Of a DNA stretch of 64,000 nt, positions 11,460-22,300 are shown one piece after another. Numbering within the stretch: the first letter of the stretch is position 1; every line of letters starts with the position of its first letter. The translations under genes and the position numbers were made by a program. This DNA is from Prosapia bicincta (lineage: Eukaryota > Arthropoda > Insecta > Hemiptera > Cercopidae). The stretch is from NCBI GenBank assembly GCA_036971475.1, contig JBAIZL010000005.1, positions 164,265,886 to 164,329,885 on the forward strand, in the 5' to 3' direction. A model generated the notes under the pieces. It did no database searches, was not told the origin of the DNA, and saw only the letters and a list, made by a program, of their open reading frames with translations.

Positions 11460-13074
11460 GATATAATAAAATGAAACATATAATATTTATAATTTAAACA
11501 TTATATATTATAATTTTAATATACTAAAACACCTTTACCCTTAAAGATGTTCTAAAGAATATTTTGACCCTAGATTAAAACACTCTAGGCTTAAAGACTA
11601 TGTTTGGATTCTGCACTAGTGAATCTAAAATAAAATAAAATAGTAAACATCTAATTGGAAATTAACAATGTTTATTTTGTTTAGAAATTCATCAATTAGT
11701 CTACTTAATTTACAGGTTTTTCTTGTATTAATAATATTACATTTCCGTTCATTTGATTATTCAAATTTAAGTAAATTTGAATATTGGTAAATAGTGTTTC
11801 ATAGAATTACTGTGGTGAATACCCATAAATTTTAACGTTTACCCCCTTTCTGATATTTAGCTACTTTCACCTATGAATATTTAAAAATTTTATTTTGATA
11901 ATTGCCCACTTTGGTTACTTATTGGATCTTTAATTTCAACTTCTTTACATTTTCAAACTGAATTCCACCTTATGTTTGAATAAATACACTAGTTTATAAT
12001 TACCCTTAGGTGCGTAAAGTACACTCGCTATAACCTAACTTTTATTCCATTTATGTTAAATCAATTTTATAACAAATTATAAATTTATATTTTTACATTT
12101 AATTATATTATTTCTTTCTCTATTTATAATTTGTACTTGTTTAACTTAAGATCTTGCCTAGTTATATATTAGTTAGCAATCGTTTTACTTATTTCCTATT
12201 TATTTTGCATATTTCCTCGCAGCTAGAGAAGTCGAGACCGAGCTACCACAACGATCAAACGTATTTTACCATCAAGTAAAGTTAAAGTGCAAATATGTTG
12301 TAATATAACAGTAAATAGTAGTCCGATATGACACGAGAGTGTAAAGATATTAGGGCAAATGCCCAATAATTCTAACAACATAATCTCGTGAGTTTGTCTT
12401 TGAGTGTGTGTGTGTGTGTGTGTGTGTTTGTGTGAGTGTGTGTGTGTGTGTGTGTGTGTATGTTTGTGTGTGTGTGAGTGGGTTAGTAATAATAATAATT
12501 TAGACATAATAAGGAGACATATTCTACACTATCAACCTGAAACAATATAGGTAGGTCAAGTCTTTTTCAGGTTATATAAAAAAATAATAAAATGCAAAAT
12601 AATTTAAATGTACACAAACTAGTTAGTAACAAATAAAAAATTATATTTACTATTACTTACTACTACTTAAAGAATTAACTAACTAGCTTTGTTTTTTATT
12701 CAAGATAAAGTGAATTCACTGGGTATCCAATTATAGTCTTTAAGTCGAAAGTGTCTAGCAAAGATTTCACTACCCCGAAAGGAGCTTAAAAGGTTTACAG
12801 GAGGTTAATTGGTTTTTTTAATATATTCAGGGGTTGGTTTTCCTGAGAGGTTTACTCTTTGAGTTACAGGTTTTGAACCACGGGATCAAGAGATAAACCA
12901 TTTCTTTCTTGTGGACAAGGAGTGGTTATCAAGGTTAGGTGAATGGAGTGAAGTAGATAATGTAAGTAAGTAGATAAATAAGCCTAAAAGGGGAATTGTC
13001 CGCGATAAGTCATTTGTTAATTAATTCTTCCCCAAATTTTATTGTGAATAAAACTCTATAGTTACCATTCCAAT
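10401..13074. other. AT-rich non-coding DNA with two microsatellites
   Basis: No gene seen. Contains a (TA)n tract at 11,395-11,454 and a (TG)n-rich tract at 12,402-12,480. A GTTAGGTTAGGTTGGGTT word at 10,808-10,826 is typical of insect intergenic DNA. The frame across the TG tract on the - strand is a microsatellite artefact. Confidence 0.7.
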
Positions 13075-13246
13075 CCAGGCTGCCGTTGCTCGGCAGTCAC
13101 TGCCCAGCGGCGGCTGCCGTGTCACGTCGTCACATAGTTCTAATATATTTGAATGGAACACGAACCCGATGCAAGTGACTAGGCAGAGTTGCATCGAGCC
13201 GCTCCAGAAACAGTATCGAGTTGCCGGGTCGCTCTGCCAACTTGTT

Positions 13247-13440
13247 ATGAAGTTTTTTACCGATGAAATTGAAGAGCCTTTAGTAGTACTAATAGCTACA
13301 AATCCGCCGCTTTACGATTGTCGACTCAAATCGATAAGAACAATGTTGTTCGAGATAATATATGGGAGCATATTGGAAGGAAACTCAATGAATCAAGTGA
13401 GTACATACTACACTTTAGTTTTTTTACACAAATAGTACAA
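13247..13440 (+). pseudogene. PIF/Harbinger accessory MADF-type DNA-binding protein, 5' exon remnant
   Basis: From ATG at 13,247 the frame reads MKFFTDEIEEPLVVLIATN, then NPPLYD. After a one-base frameshift near 13,340 another frame continues KNNVVRDNIWEHIGRKLNES. L-I...NPxLYD followed by Y-K-N...W-x-x-I is the pattern of a MADF (Myb/SANT-like) domain, the DNA-binding partner encoded by PIF/Harbinger elements. After residue ~50 the sequence CAA/GTGAGT at 13,394-13,402 looks like a splice donor, so this may be exon 1. Nothing that looks like a second exon was found. The longer frame beginning at 13,169 only adds translated terminal repeat, so 13,247 is preferred as the start. The frameshift makes it non-functional. 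Confidence 0.6.
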
Positions 13441-13689
13441 ATACATATTCAATCATGTGTTTACTCGCAGAGAATTAAATAAGTATAATACATTACAAAA
13501 AAAAAACAGCTAAAATGAGTAACACCAGAAAATTTGTAAATATTGTTAACATTAAAATTACAAACTATTATATATTCAACTGTAACAGAAATATTTAAAC
13601 AGATGAAGAAAACCGTAACTACTACACAGTTATAACAATAAATTAAGATTGCTGTGCATCGTAGTTCATACCTACTCTAGTTCGTTATG

Positions 13690-14145
13690 TTCGTCCATTG
13701 CTCTTGCCATGAGACCTTTCCAGTTCTGAGGTAAAGTATTCCTTAAGAATATCTCTGATTTGAAATCCATCTATGTTTAGAAACTCTCTCCTAAGGGTCA
13801 ATGGAAACATGTTCTCTGTTGGCTTCGCTACCCAGAAGCGGCTGCAGTGTCACGTCACACTGCTCTAATGTATGTGAATAGAACACATTCTGATGCAAGC
13901 GATTGTGCAGGGCCACCTAGCAGCTCCAGAAGCAGTATCGGACTGCCTAGTCGTGCTGGCAGCTCGTGTTTGTTGTAGTTGTCGTCGTAACGATTCTTTA
14001 CCGATGATAGTAAGTGTCTAGTATTGGAATAGTAGTCTTTAAAGTTATGGAACATTGATCGACTGCTTTGCTGAGCCTTAATGTATACATGTTTGCCATC
14101 AATTGCTCCAAAACAATTAGAACAAATCAACCTACTCAAAAACTG
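13690..14145 (-). pseudogene. PIF/Harbinger DDE transposase fragment, interrupted
   Basis: From 14,139 downwards the - strand reads CFGAIDGKHVYIKAQQSSRS followed by MFHNFKDYYSN. This is the 'C-x-G-A-I-D-G-K-H' motif of DDE_Tnp_4 transposases, with the first catalytic Asp present. Around 13,990 the protein runs into GC-rich terminal-repeat-like DNA (13,830-13,985) and loses homology. Below that, 13,810-13,690 encodes LRREFLNIDGFQIRDILKEY followed by FTSE, which resembles a transposase C-terminus. The second and third catalytic residues are not present. Intact family members are about 350-450 residues; perhaps 100 remain here. Confidence 0.65.
13815..14012 (+). repeat. Internal direct copy of the Harbinger left-end sequence
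   Basis: Aligns by eye with 13,075-13,272 in the same orientation, through GCGGCTGC-GTGTCACGTC, TCTAATRTATKTGAATRGAACAC, GATGCAAG, AGCYCCAGAARCAGTATCG and TTTACCGATGA. It sits inside the transposase remnant. This suggests that a related non-autonomous copy inserted into the element, or that the ends recombined. Confidence 0.65.
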
Positions 14146-14385
14146 TCCCGTTATATGTTTTAATTGATCCTTTATATGTTATTAGACATAGTGTTGATAT
14201 TCTATACACTGTTTCAAAAATCGACTAACTTTGATATTCAACACTACCGGAATGCACAACTGTTCGCACTGACTCCTGATTATCTACTGCACTTGGCAGG
14301 CGCTGCCGGACAGCGGCACCCTGGATCAGAATGGTTGTGGCAGCACCGCCCAGCAGCGCTGTCAGGCAGCGACTGACAGGATCTG

Positions 14386-14999
14386 AATGCTACCTTTATA
14401 GCTCCCAGTACTTTATGTTGTTAATTTAGTTCTCTGAAAAGTTGAATAGGTAATCAATACAGCTTTATATTTTATGAGAGCTGACATAGAAGGCCGATAT
14501 GACGTTGACACTTCTCTCTGTATTTATAGCCTGAAGCTTACTTCATACCTTTACATTAGTTTGGGAAGTTCTACTCCATATTAGAGTTGAAAAACTTTTC
14601 ACGAGTGGACAGTTTCCCTTAGCTTTTATATTTCCCTGTAAACAATATTAACTTGTTGCAAACAATAATTTCTTGATGTCAAAAACACTAGAGGCAAAAA
14701 ACTGTTGACAATTGAAATAATTTTTTTGTAGAAGTTACAAGCTTTTGTATATATTTTAATATTTTTTTTAACAATATAAATTTCTGGTAACATTAAGAAC
14801 AGCCAGTCAACGTTATAGTATTAACAATAACAATATAGCCATAAAAATTTTCTGAATAACAATAACATCGCATGGATTGCTAGTTGCTATCATTTATGTT
14901 TCTTGTTTTCTTTTTAAGGTGTGTCAAAATTCCTCTATAATATATAGTGTTCTCGCACATCAGTTTTACATATTAGTCTTTGTGCCTACTGTCCGTAAC
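14386..14999. other. AT-rich DNA with the second copy of the 1,450-2,010 repeat
   Basis: Roughly 14,430-14,880 shares ordered blocks with 1,450-2,010, including TTCTACTCCATATTAGAG and irregular AACAATAA words. The reading frame from 14,877 is not recognisable. Confidence 0.45.
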
Positions 15000-16258
15000 A
15001 AAAGTTTGGAGACTCGAGTTTGGCGGCTCATAAATTCTAAACTATGCTATCAATTTTTACCAAATAAAAACAAAAAAAAAACACCATTCTCTTTTGCATT
15101 GATTGCTATTATTTTTCAAATTGTTGGTTTTAATTTAATTTTGATTCAAACTTAAACTAAAAACTTAAAACTAATAAATCTGTGATATGAATTATCTAAA
15201 ATTTTAATATGATGTTTGAGAAGGTCTTGTAAGCATAATGTATTAGTTTCAAAATTTTATTTAATTAGAAACATTTTTAATGTACGTTTTGTTAAATACG
15301 TTTATTTCGAGAAATATTCATCGGATAACATCAACCAATATACCAATGGGATTGTTTTTAATTTGCTTATTCCGTTAGATAGGTTATTATTAAATTACAG
15401 TTAGGTGTTAATTTTATAGCGAATCCTATTTGACAGCAAACTGACGTGAGCTCAGGCGTGAACGGACGCGCCAGCGCCTTAACCGCCAGCAGTAATACCC
15501 TCGGAATGGGTTTTTGCCAATTTGACCCTTCGTCCATCTTTAAATCCATAAGCAATGCGCTCCATAATGGATCATAAGTTGGCTTGGTATTTTAAACTTT
15601 TAATCGAAAATTAATGAAAAAATGGTGATGGAGAATGGTCAAAAAAAAAAACAAAAACAGATTACGTCGGAGTTTTTCCTTGCTTCTGAGTTAGCTTTGA
15701 CATCACGATTTGATAACACCACGGCCGAGCGCGGCGCGCATTGCCAATGCTGGTAGCAGTTTAACATAACTTTGCTATCAAATAAAATTCCCTATAAATT
15801 TAACACCTAACTGTAATTTAATAATAACATTTATAACGGAATAAGCAAAATTAAACAATTCTGATGGTAAATTAATTGATACTATCCAATGAATGACTCT
15901 CGAAAAAAGTTGTTTAACAAAAAGTGCTATAAAAGGTTTCCAATCACATATAAACTCTAAAACTAATAACTTATGTTAACAATACCTTCTCAAATGTCCT
16001 AGTAATATTTCAGACAATTCAGATATCAAAATTATTCGCTTTGAATTTTTAAATTTAAGTTTGTGATAAAGACTACAAAAACTTTGACCTTTTTTCAGTT
16101 ATGCTATAATATAAAAATGAACATAAAAATTGAACTTTTTTTTAAATAATACCAATCAATGCTAAAGAGAATGGTTATTTTTTGGTTTTTATTTGATAAA
16201 AATTGATAGCATATTTTAAATTTTATGAGTCACAGACTCGAGTCTACAACCTTTTTCC
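15000..16258. mobile_element. Foldback-type element with ~0.48 kb inverted arms
   Basis: The left arm (about 15,000-15,478) matches the reverse complement of 15,719-16,258. Shared blocks from the outside inward are AGACTCGAGT, ACTATGCTATCAATTTTTACC-type, CCATTCTCTTTWGCATTGATTG, TTAATATGATG-type, TTTGCTTATTCCGTTA, ATTATTAAATTACAGTTAGG and TATTTGAYAGCAAA. The inner arm ends are GC-rich (GGACGCGCCAGCGCC against the complement of GAGCGCGGCGCGC). The loop (15,479-15,718) has no coding sequence. Foldback elements with long arms and a short unique loop are known non-autonomous DNA transposons. The outermost 10-20 bases and any target duplication are not resolved. Confidence 0.75.
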
Positions 16259-16509
16259 ACGGACTTTTCAAAACAAAATCCTTTTCCCCAAAATGTAGTT
16301 AAGGATGAAGTTGTATCCTGAAGTCCACAGAGAAATCCACGGAATAATGTCAGAAATAAGTGTAAAATTCTGTGTATCAAAAGTTTTAAAGATGTAGCAC
16401 GAATCAGGTTTAGAAGTGGCGTTTACTTGTTCACAATTGTGTCAAGTATAAGTTACAACGTAAAAAAAATATATCCAAAAAGAAAACAGTCAAAAATGTA
16501 TACGAGGGA

Positions 16510-17070
16510 AAGGGAAATACTGATCGCTGTCTTACTGATGAAAACAGTTAATTTATTATGAAATCCTCTTGGATTAAGAGAAACATTTCGAAGAAGCAAA
16601 TTTAATCAAATATACAGCAAGGTTTACTGACATCAAGGTCACGTGTTCTGCTTGCAATAATATAAACAGGTAGCCTCCAGGTTTCGTGTTACTCTACCAG
16701 TGTAAGAAGTGGGTCGACTACGGTTTATAGATCTTGCAATTAATTTACAGTGACCCACTCATTCTCCAGTCAAGTTTTATTTTGCGCAGGAGGAGAGGGG
16801 ATTACATCTGTTCATCCCCTAATGGCAACACTTAATCAGATGTTTAATAAACATAACTATATAACAAAAACCAACTCAGGTTCATTAAATTATTCTCTCA
16901 TAAGTCATTCAATTAAAGTCGTCATCAGTAACTACACAACTTCTGAGTAAACAAAAATAATAAAAATTTTTTCAAAACTCCTATATAGTTTGTATAGCTG
17001 ATGATGATTTTTCAATGAGACATTTATGAGAAATGTAATTATTGATTGTGAGTGGTGTTCTTATTTATCA
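16510..17070 (+). repeat. Dispersed repeat ~0.5 kb (inverted partner at 58,370-58,830)
   Basis: Matches the reverse complement of 58,370-58,830 through GTTAATTTATT, TTTACTGACATCAAGG, GTAGCCTCCAG, CTACGGTTTATAGAT-type, CAGTGACCCACTCATTCTC, CAAGTTTTATTTTGC and CATCTGTTCATCCCCTAAT. Its 3' part also folds back on itself: TCATTCAATTAAAGTCGTCA near 16,905 against a complementary segment near 17,000. A short piece of the family (ACATCTGTTCATCCC) recurs at 18,474-18,488. No coding capacity. Confidence 0.8.
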
Positions 17071-19776
17071 CATTTGCTCAGATTCTTGGATCAAATTTTG
17101 ATGCATGTTTAATGAGTATTTGTTTCTTGGTTTCGTTGACCTTATTGTTCCTAATCGAGCAAAAACGTGCGTGAATGTTTTATATGTTACGCTCTAAAGT
17201 AAAATATAGTATTTTTACTTTAGCATTCTCGCAGTCTTTGTGCTTATAAAGTATGTTTCGATCTCAGTTACTCTACATAACGCCAGGTAGGCCCACATAT
17301 TTTGACACCAGTACTCTCGGATAAATGGTATAAGACCTGGTTTTCAAAACATTAAAATTGTAAACATTTGTTTCAATTACAATAAAATTGAAAATTAATG
17401 TATACTAACACACAATTTCCTCTTCTTATATCAATCTTTTAATCATTTTTTAAAACTATTTTGTTACTATTTTAACAATTAATAGTTTGGTTCATGAGTA
17501 GTTATTTGATGAAATAAGTGAAAACTATCCTTTTCTTGCTGAAGCGTTTCGAAACCGTCGAGATATTGACAAATCCTAACCTCACCGTCCGAAGCCTAAA
17601 GTAACGGGTTAGGTTCATCAATGAAACAATAGTTTTGTAACGCGTCAACGAGTTAGTTAATACTTTTCAGTTAGTTTTTTAAATACTTATGATTTAATCA
17701 GTGAAATCAAGATGATTATAACAATCCACTTTCTGAAGTTAGGGTAGGTTGTTCTACTTACGATAATTGGTTTCAGAGTGTTAAAACAATATCATAATGC
17801 ATTAAAAAATTTAAATGATAGTGATATGTTTGTAATGTCCCAACAACATTAATATGTTGTGAACAATGAACCAAATGTACTGTCCTACACATAAATCTAA
17901 TTTAAACTGACACCATGATGAAATTTCCAGTAACACTTAAACTCTATTGATCGGGCAGTATAACAATATCGCATTGTATTTTCATCACATGCAATTTGAT
18001 AGTTTATCGAGTTAACGCTTTATAAAACAATTTACGTATCACTTTTACACTTTCCATTTTGTACCGACATTTCTCAGCTAAATTCATAGAACATTCCAGA
18101 AATAGAGCTCCGGAATTAGGTTATGTCGCAGCTGTCGATTCCATATAATAAAATTAAAATAAAAAGGTATTTAATGGATAATGAAGAAGAGGCCTAGAAG
18201 ACAGGGTTTATCTAAGGGATGAATGCGTTTCATGAAAACATCGATGTCAAGTTTTCAAAGTTTTTTTGCAGCACACTTCTTTTCAGTAATTTTGATTGTA
18301 GTAGGAAACTAATCTATATTTCACATTGCATCTGCATACACGGTCTTATAGTGCAACTACCGAAAATAAAACATTTTAATTAGTTTCTAATATAATCTGA
18401 CGTCTTACCATAAAACCGGAAACTGTCTTTTATCACTTTTTAAAAAATAATAATTCAACTATTAGTGGGTAGTTACATCTGTTCATCCCGGTCAAAGGGA
18501 TGCTTACAACAGGTAAACAAACCTGTTAGCTACAACCGGTTTACCTACTATGACATGATAACACCTGAGGATTATTATGACCTTTTCTTTCTCAAACCTA
18601 ATTTAATCAACCTCCCTTATTAGTTTTGTCTCATAATATATAATTTATAATACTTTTTCATAATATCTCATCTTTTATCTTGTATTCATCTACCTCTCGA
18701 CGACATTCACAATCCTTAGGCGACAATAGACATACAGGTTGATCGCTTTAAAATTACAATAAAATTTGAGAAATAATCAGTTTTTTCCGGCTATTAAAAT
18801 ACATTACATCTTAAAAAATAAATAACAACAAGGTAAGAAAAATCTGTATATAAATCAGGCAATCTCTAAGATAGATTCCCCGTTAAATATTTAGAATGTA
18901 GTTGCAAGGAGAATTTTATAAAACAAATGAGGCCACTCTCATTTTACGAGATCGAGAGAGCTTTCAAGATATTGGCTAACGTTAGGATAATATTAGTTGG
19001 GACATGTGAACTCTTGCAGGTGGTATCATGTTAGAGTGAATGTACTTTACCTAAATGTTGTTATGCTTCATGTGTTTACCTACCTATGACTGATAAAACT
19101 TTTCCAGTGTCCATCATATATCCGTTTATTATGTATCATTGTTACACATTTTATTATTATATAATTAATTATATTTAGCTATTTAGCTGTTGTCATGATC
19201 CACGATAGTAAATTCATATGATTTTGTTGTATTTGGTATGAAATTTGTCTAATATTTAATAGTAATAGTAATCTAATAGTAATCTAATTTAATAGTAATC
19301 TAATAGTAATATTGTTAAAAAATTAGTCTTAAATTAACTTCAATATTTGCATCCAGAACTTAAGCTGAGATCAGGAATTGAGAGCTGGATCATAGAATGT
19401 AGAGGTATCAATATTCCAAGTCCTCTTTTCTGAAAACATCTGTTTATCTAATATAAATAATTCATAGAACCTAATAACGGCATGTGTATGAAATCAAATT
19501 CAGTGATTGGTGCGCCTTTCTGCCATTATTGTGAGGGTAAACCCGCTTTGCACCCACTTTACGTTAAGCATGAGTAAGTAGTATCCTTATGCCGGAGTTC
19601 CACAAACTAATGAATAGTTTATTGTTAATGTGTAACGAGATAGAGCATTCAAGGATTCCTGCACGATCTATGCATGGATTTTCCTGGAAGATTTTTTTAT
19701 TCCATTCCTCATACGATACTTTACGTATTGTTTCATTCAACGTCTTTCGTCTATCTATGGAAAGAATAAACATCTT
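17071..19776. other. AT-rich intergenic DNA
   Basis: I see no gene. Includes a small iteration of AATAGTAATCTAAT at 19,258-19,310 and a fragment of the 16,510 repeat family near 18,470. Confidence 0.6.
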
Positions 19777-20470
19777 TGTAAATGAACAATCAGTCCTAAT
19801 TCCCTCTTTTTGCTACAGGGTTACTAGCCAAAAGTGAATAGGAGGTGGTCACGAGGGGCTAGGTGAATTTTTAGAGCCCAGACCAGAGTAAAATAGAAGT
19901 GTAATGAGAATTTAGATCTAAATCTGTGCCTATTCTGTTCCAGTTTCGAGTGTTCAGCGAGCAAGAAGTGCATACAACTCAAACAATAAACTTACAAACT
20001 ATGCATTTCTAAGGTAATTATCTTTTTAACTTATAGTTTATCAGCCCCAAAAGGCTTTCCTCGATCAACCGCAAAGTCCCCGCACGATTTTAGTTGGTAG
20101 TAGGTGTTTTATTATTATACGCACTGTTTAGTTTCTTTTTATTATTTTCCAATTAAGAATCCATCCGTCGTGTAATGAGCTACTAACTACATTTGTACGA
20201 GAATGGGAAGTGGTTCGCTAGAGGCTGGACATTACGAAGTCAAAGAAGCAGGCTCGGGTAAAGTAAAAGAAGAATCGTTAGTAGCCCCATACACATTCAG
20301 GAATGCACAAAGTCGACCTTTTGGAAACAAGATTTAATCTGGAATAACCTTTCTTTATTCTGACCACTATAAAATGCGGCCAGTATAGATATCCCAAAGA
20401 GGATTTTTGTTGTTCAATTTCTTCTGTAATAACAAAATCGCCTATTTAGTCTGAAAATAATTTAACATTA
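19777..20470 (+). repeat. ~0.65 kb direct repeat, copy 1
   Basis: It starts at AATGAACAATCAGTCCTAAT and contains GAATTTTTAGAGCCCAG, AGAATTTAGATCTAAATCTG and TTCGAGTGTTCAGCGAGCAA. It continues to ATTTAACATTAAAATATC. The same order is found at 20,806-21,440. The first ~200 bases are over 90% identical by eye and later parts are weaker. No shared reading frame. Confidence 0.85.
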
Positions 20471-20474
20471 AAAT

Positions 20475-20693
20475 ATCCTCTTATATTTCTTATTTGGTTA
20501 AAACCTTTTCATTTTTATTAGCTTGCCTTTTTACACGGTGCAAATTTCCCATTCGCATCCAAGCTAACTTCCACATGTCTTTCTCAGATTCTAGCGAAAC
20601 TTCGGAACTGCGATTCTATGCACTACAAAAATGAACGGATGAACTCTGTATAACTACTTATCATATTTTCCATCCGTGAAAGAATACGTATCA

Positions 20694-20759
<66 letters not shown>
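20475..20759 (+). repeat. Dispersed repeat ending in (TA)n, copy 1
   Basis: The blocks GTTAAAACCTTTT, TAGCTTGCYTTTTWACAC, ATCCAAGCTAACTT, AGATTCTAGCGAAAC and CACTACAAAAATGAAYGGATG are followed at a short distance by a long (TA)n tract (20,696-20,758). The same block order and a (TA)n tail occur at 38,850-39,124. A conserved body with a simple-sequence 3' tail is SINE-like. I found no convincing tRNA-type A/B box. Confidence 0.75.
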
Positions 20760-20761
<2 letters not shown>

Positions 20762-20805
20762 ACTATCCAGGTAATGAGACCACTACCACCACCAATCCAA
20801 CCTCA

Positions 20806-21440
20806 AATGAACAATTAGTCCTAATTCCCTTCTTTTCTACAGGGCTATTAGCCACACGTGAATCGGAGATGGCCACGAGGGGCTGGGTGAATTTTTAGAG
20901 CCCAGGCCAGAGTAAAATAGAAGTATAATGAGAATTTAGATCTAAATCTGTGCCTATTCTGTTCCAGTTTCGAGTGTTCAGCGAGCAAGAAGTACATAAA
21001 GCTGACACAATAAACTTATAATATACTTCTAAGGTAATTCACGTTTTACTTAAACCTTATCAGCCCTAAAAGGTTCTACGCGATTTATCTGGAAGTTTCC
21101 CGCCCGGTTTTTGTCAAGTGTTTTAATATGATACAGGGTGTTTAGTTCCTTTACATTATTTTCCGACTATCAATTGACCTTAATCCATCTGTCGTGTAAG
21201 CTACTAACCACATATATACGACAGTCGGAGGAAGTTCGGGCAAAGTAAAAGAAGACTCGTTAGTAGCTCTATACAATACCAGGCATGCACAAAATCTAAT
21301 CTGGAATAACCTTTTTTTATTCTGATAACTATAAAATGTAGTCAGTATAGATATCCCAAAAAGGATTTTTGTCGTTCAACTTCTTCTGAAATAAAAAAAT
21401 CGCTTATTTACTCTGGAATTAATTTAACATTAAAATATCT
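20806..21440 (+). repeat. ~0.65 kb direct repeat, copy 2
   Basis: Second copy of 19,777-20,470, separated from it by the (TA)n-tailed repeat and about 45 unique bases. The tailed repeat may have inserted at the junction of the duplication. Confidence 0.85.
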
Positions 21441-22067
21441 TCGTAGATTTATACAATGACTGTAAATGTTTGTTATTGTAACCAGGCAACGCAGTATTCA
21501 TTTAAGTTTCCCAAACTTTACAGACCAATCCGGCGGTGCTCGTTTCTGTCACGTTTATTAAATCCTGTGTGAAGCAGAACAATCGACGAAAATATTAGGT
21601 TCCGAGTGCAAAGTAAACACTCTTCGGCACAGACCGTCAAAGGCTTATAACTTCCTGTTATTGCTCTAATAAACTGTAGAGAATTATTTATTGACTGAGA
21701 CTTAGTTAAAAAAAAATATATTGTTGTTGCAGGTTGATCCTGGAATTCACGCAATTGTATTGATTTTCTTGACTCTTTTAATCAAAAGACAGTTTGTGAT
21801 AATTAAGGAAAATTTGACAAAGATTTTTTGTAACATCGCTATATATAGGAGGACCGCAAGACCACCAGTACTATGGTTTTTTGTTGATATTCGACCTCAG
21901 CCAGTAAAAACCGTGCAAAGGCTGCTGGACGGATCACATTTTTGTTCGATCGTTTTACAGGTTTTACACACCGTTGCCTTAGATAAGAGGTAATTTTGGT
22001 GATAAATTTAACGAATGTGGCCTAAAATATTGCATTGTAATATTTTTACCACTTTAAGAAACTCTCA
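21441..22067. other. Non-coding or unrecognised DNA
   Basis: Two overlapping frames of 78 and 90 codons on opposite strands (21,518-21,754 - and 21,721-21,993 +) match no family I recognise. Neither has supporting start or splice context. I do not call them genes. Confidence 0.5.
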
Positions 22068-22300
22068 GGCGATCTAGCTCAGAAACGCAACATACCGACT
22101 ATAACAAACTCAATTTTCATGATGAACCATAAGTAAAACAAACCTAACCTAAGCCAACCTAACCAATCGTAAACACACCGCCAAAGACGATCTAATTCAG
22201 AACCGCAACATACAGACAATAACTAGACCGTATTTTTACAATAAGTCATAAGTAAAAAATACAACTAACCTAACATAACCTTACTAACCTAAGGCAGAAA
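22068..22300 (+). repeat. Two ~115-bp tandem units ending in AACCTAACC-type DNA
   Basis: Unit 1 (22,068-22,187) and unit 2 (22,188-22,300) both run GCGATCTAG/GACGATCTAA, CAGAA-CGCAACATAC, GAC-ATAAC, CATAAGTAAAA and then degenerate AACCTAACC words. CCTAACC words are common in insect intergenic DNA. They are not perfect (TTAGG)n arrays, so a telomeric origin is unlikely. Confidence 0.7.

Larger units (their letters stand above)
13075..14385. mobile_element. Degenerate PIF/Harbinger DNA transposon
   Basis: Two oppositely oriented coding remnants, the DNA-binding (MADF) protein on + and the DDE transposase on -, lie between unusually GC-rich blocks. The blocks are at 13,075-13,130 (CCCAGCGGCGGCTGCCGTG) and 14,285-14,385 (CAGCACCGCCCAGCAGCGC). 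The GC-rich blocks are probably the terminal and subterminal repeats, but I cannot align them well enough to fix exact ends or a 3-bp target duplication. Two divergent proteins per element is the known PIF/Harbinger organisation. Confidence 0.65.

Noticed and set aside
21456..21560. Possible THAP-type zinc finger (MTVNVCYCNQATQYSFKFPK)
   Set aside because: The cysteine spacing does not fit C-x2-4-C, the His and second Cys are missing, and the frame ends within about 40 codons.
22135..22300. Telomeric (TTAGG)n/(CCTAA)n array
   Set aside because: Only scattered degenerate AACCTAACC words, no continuous pentamer array.
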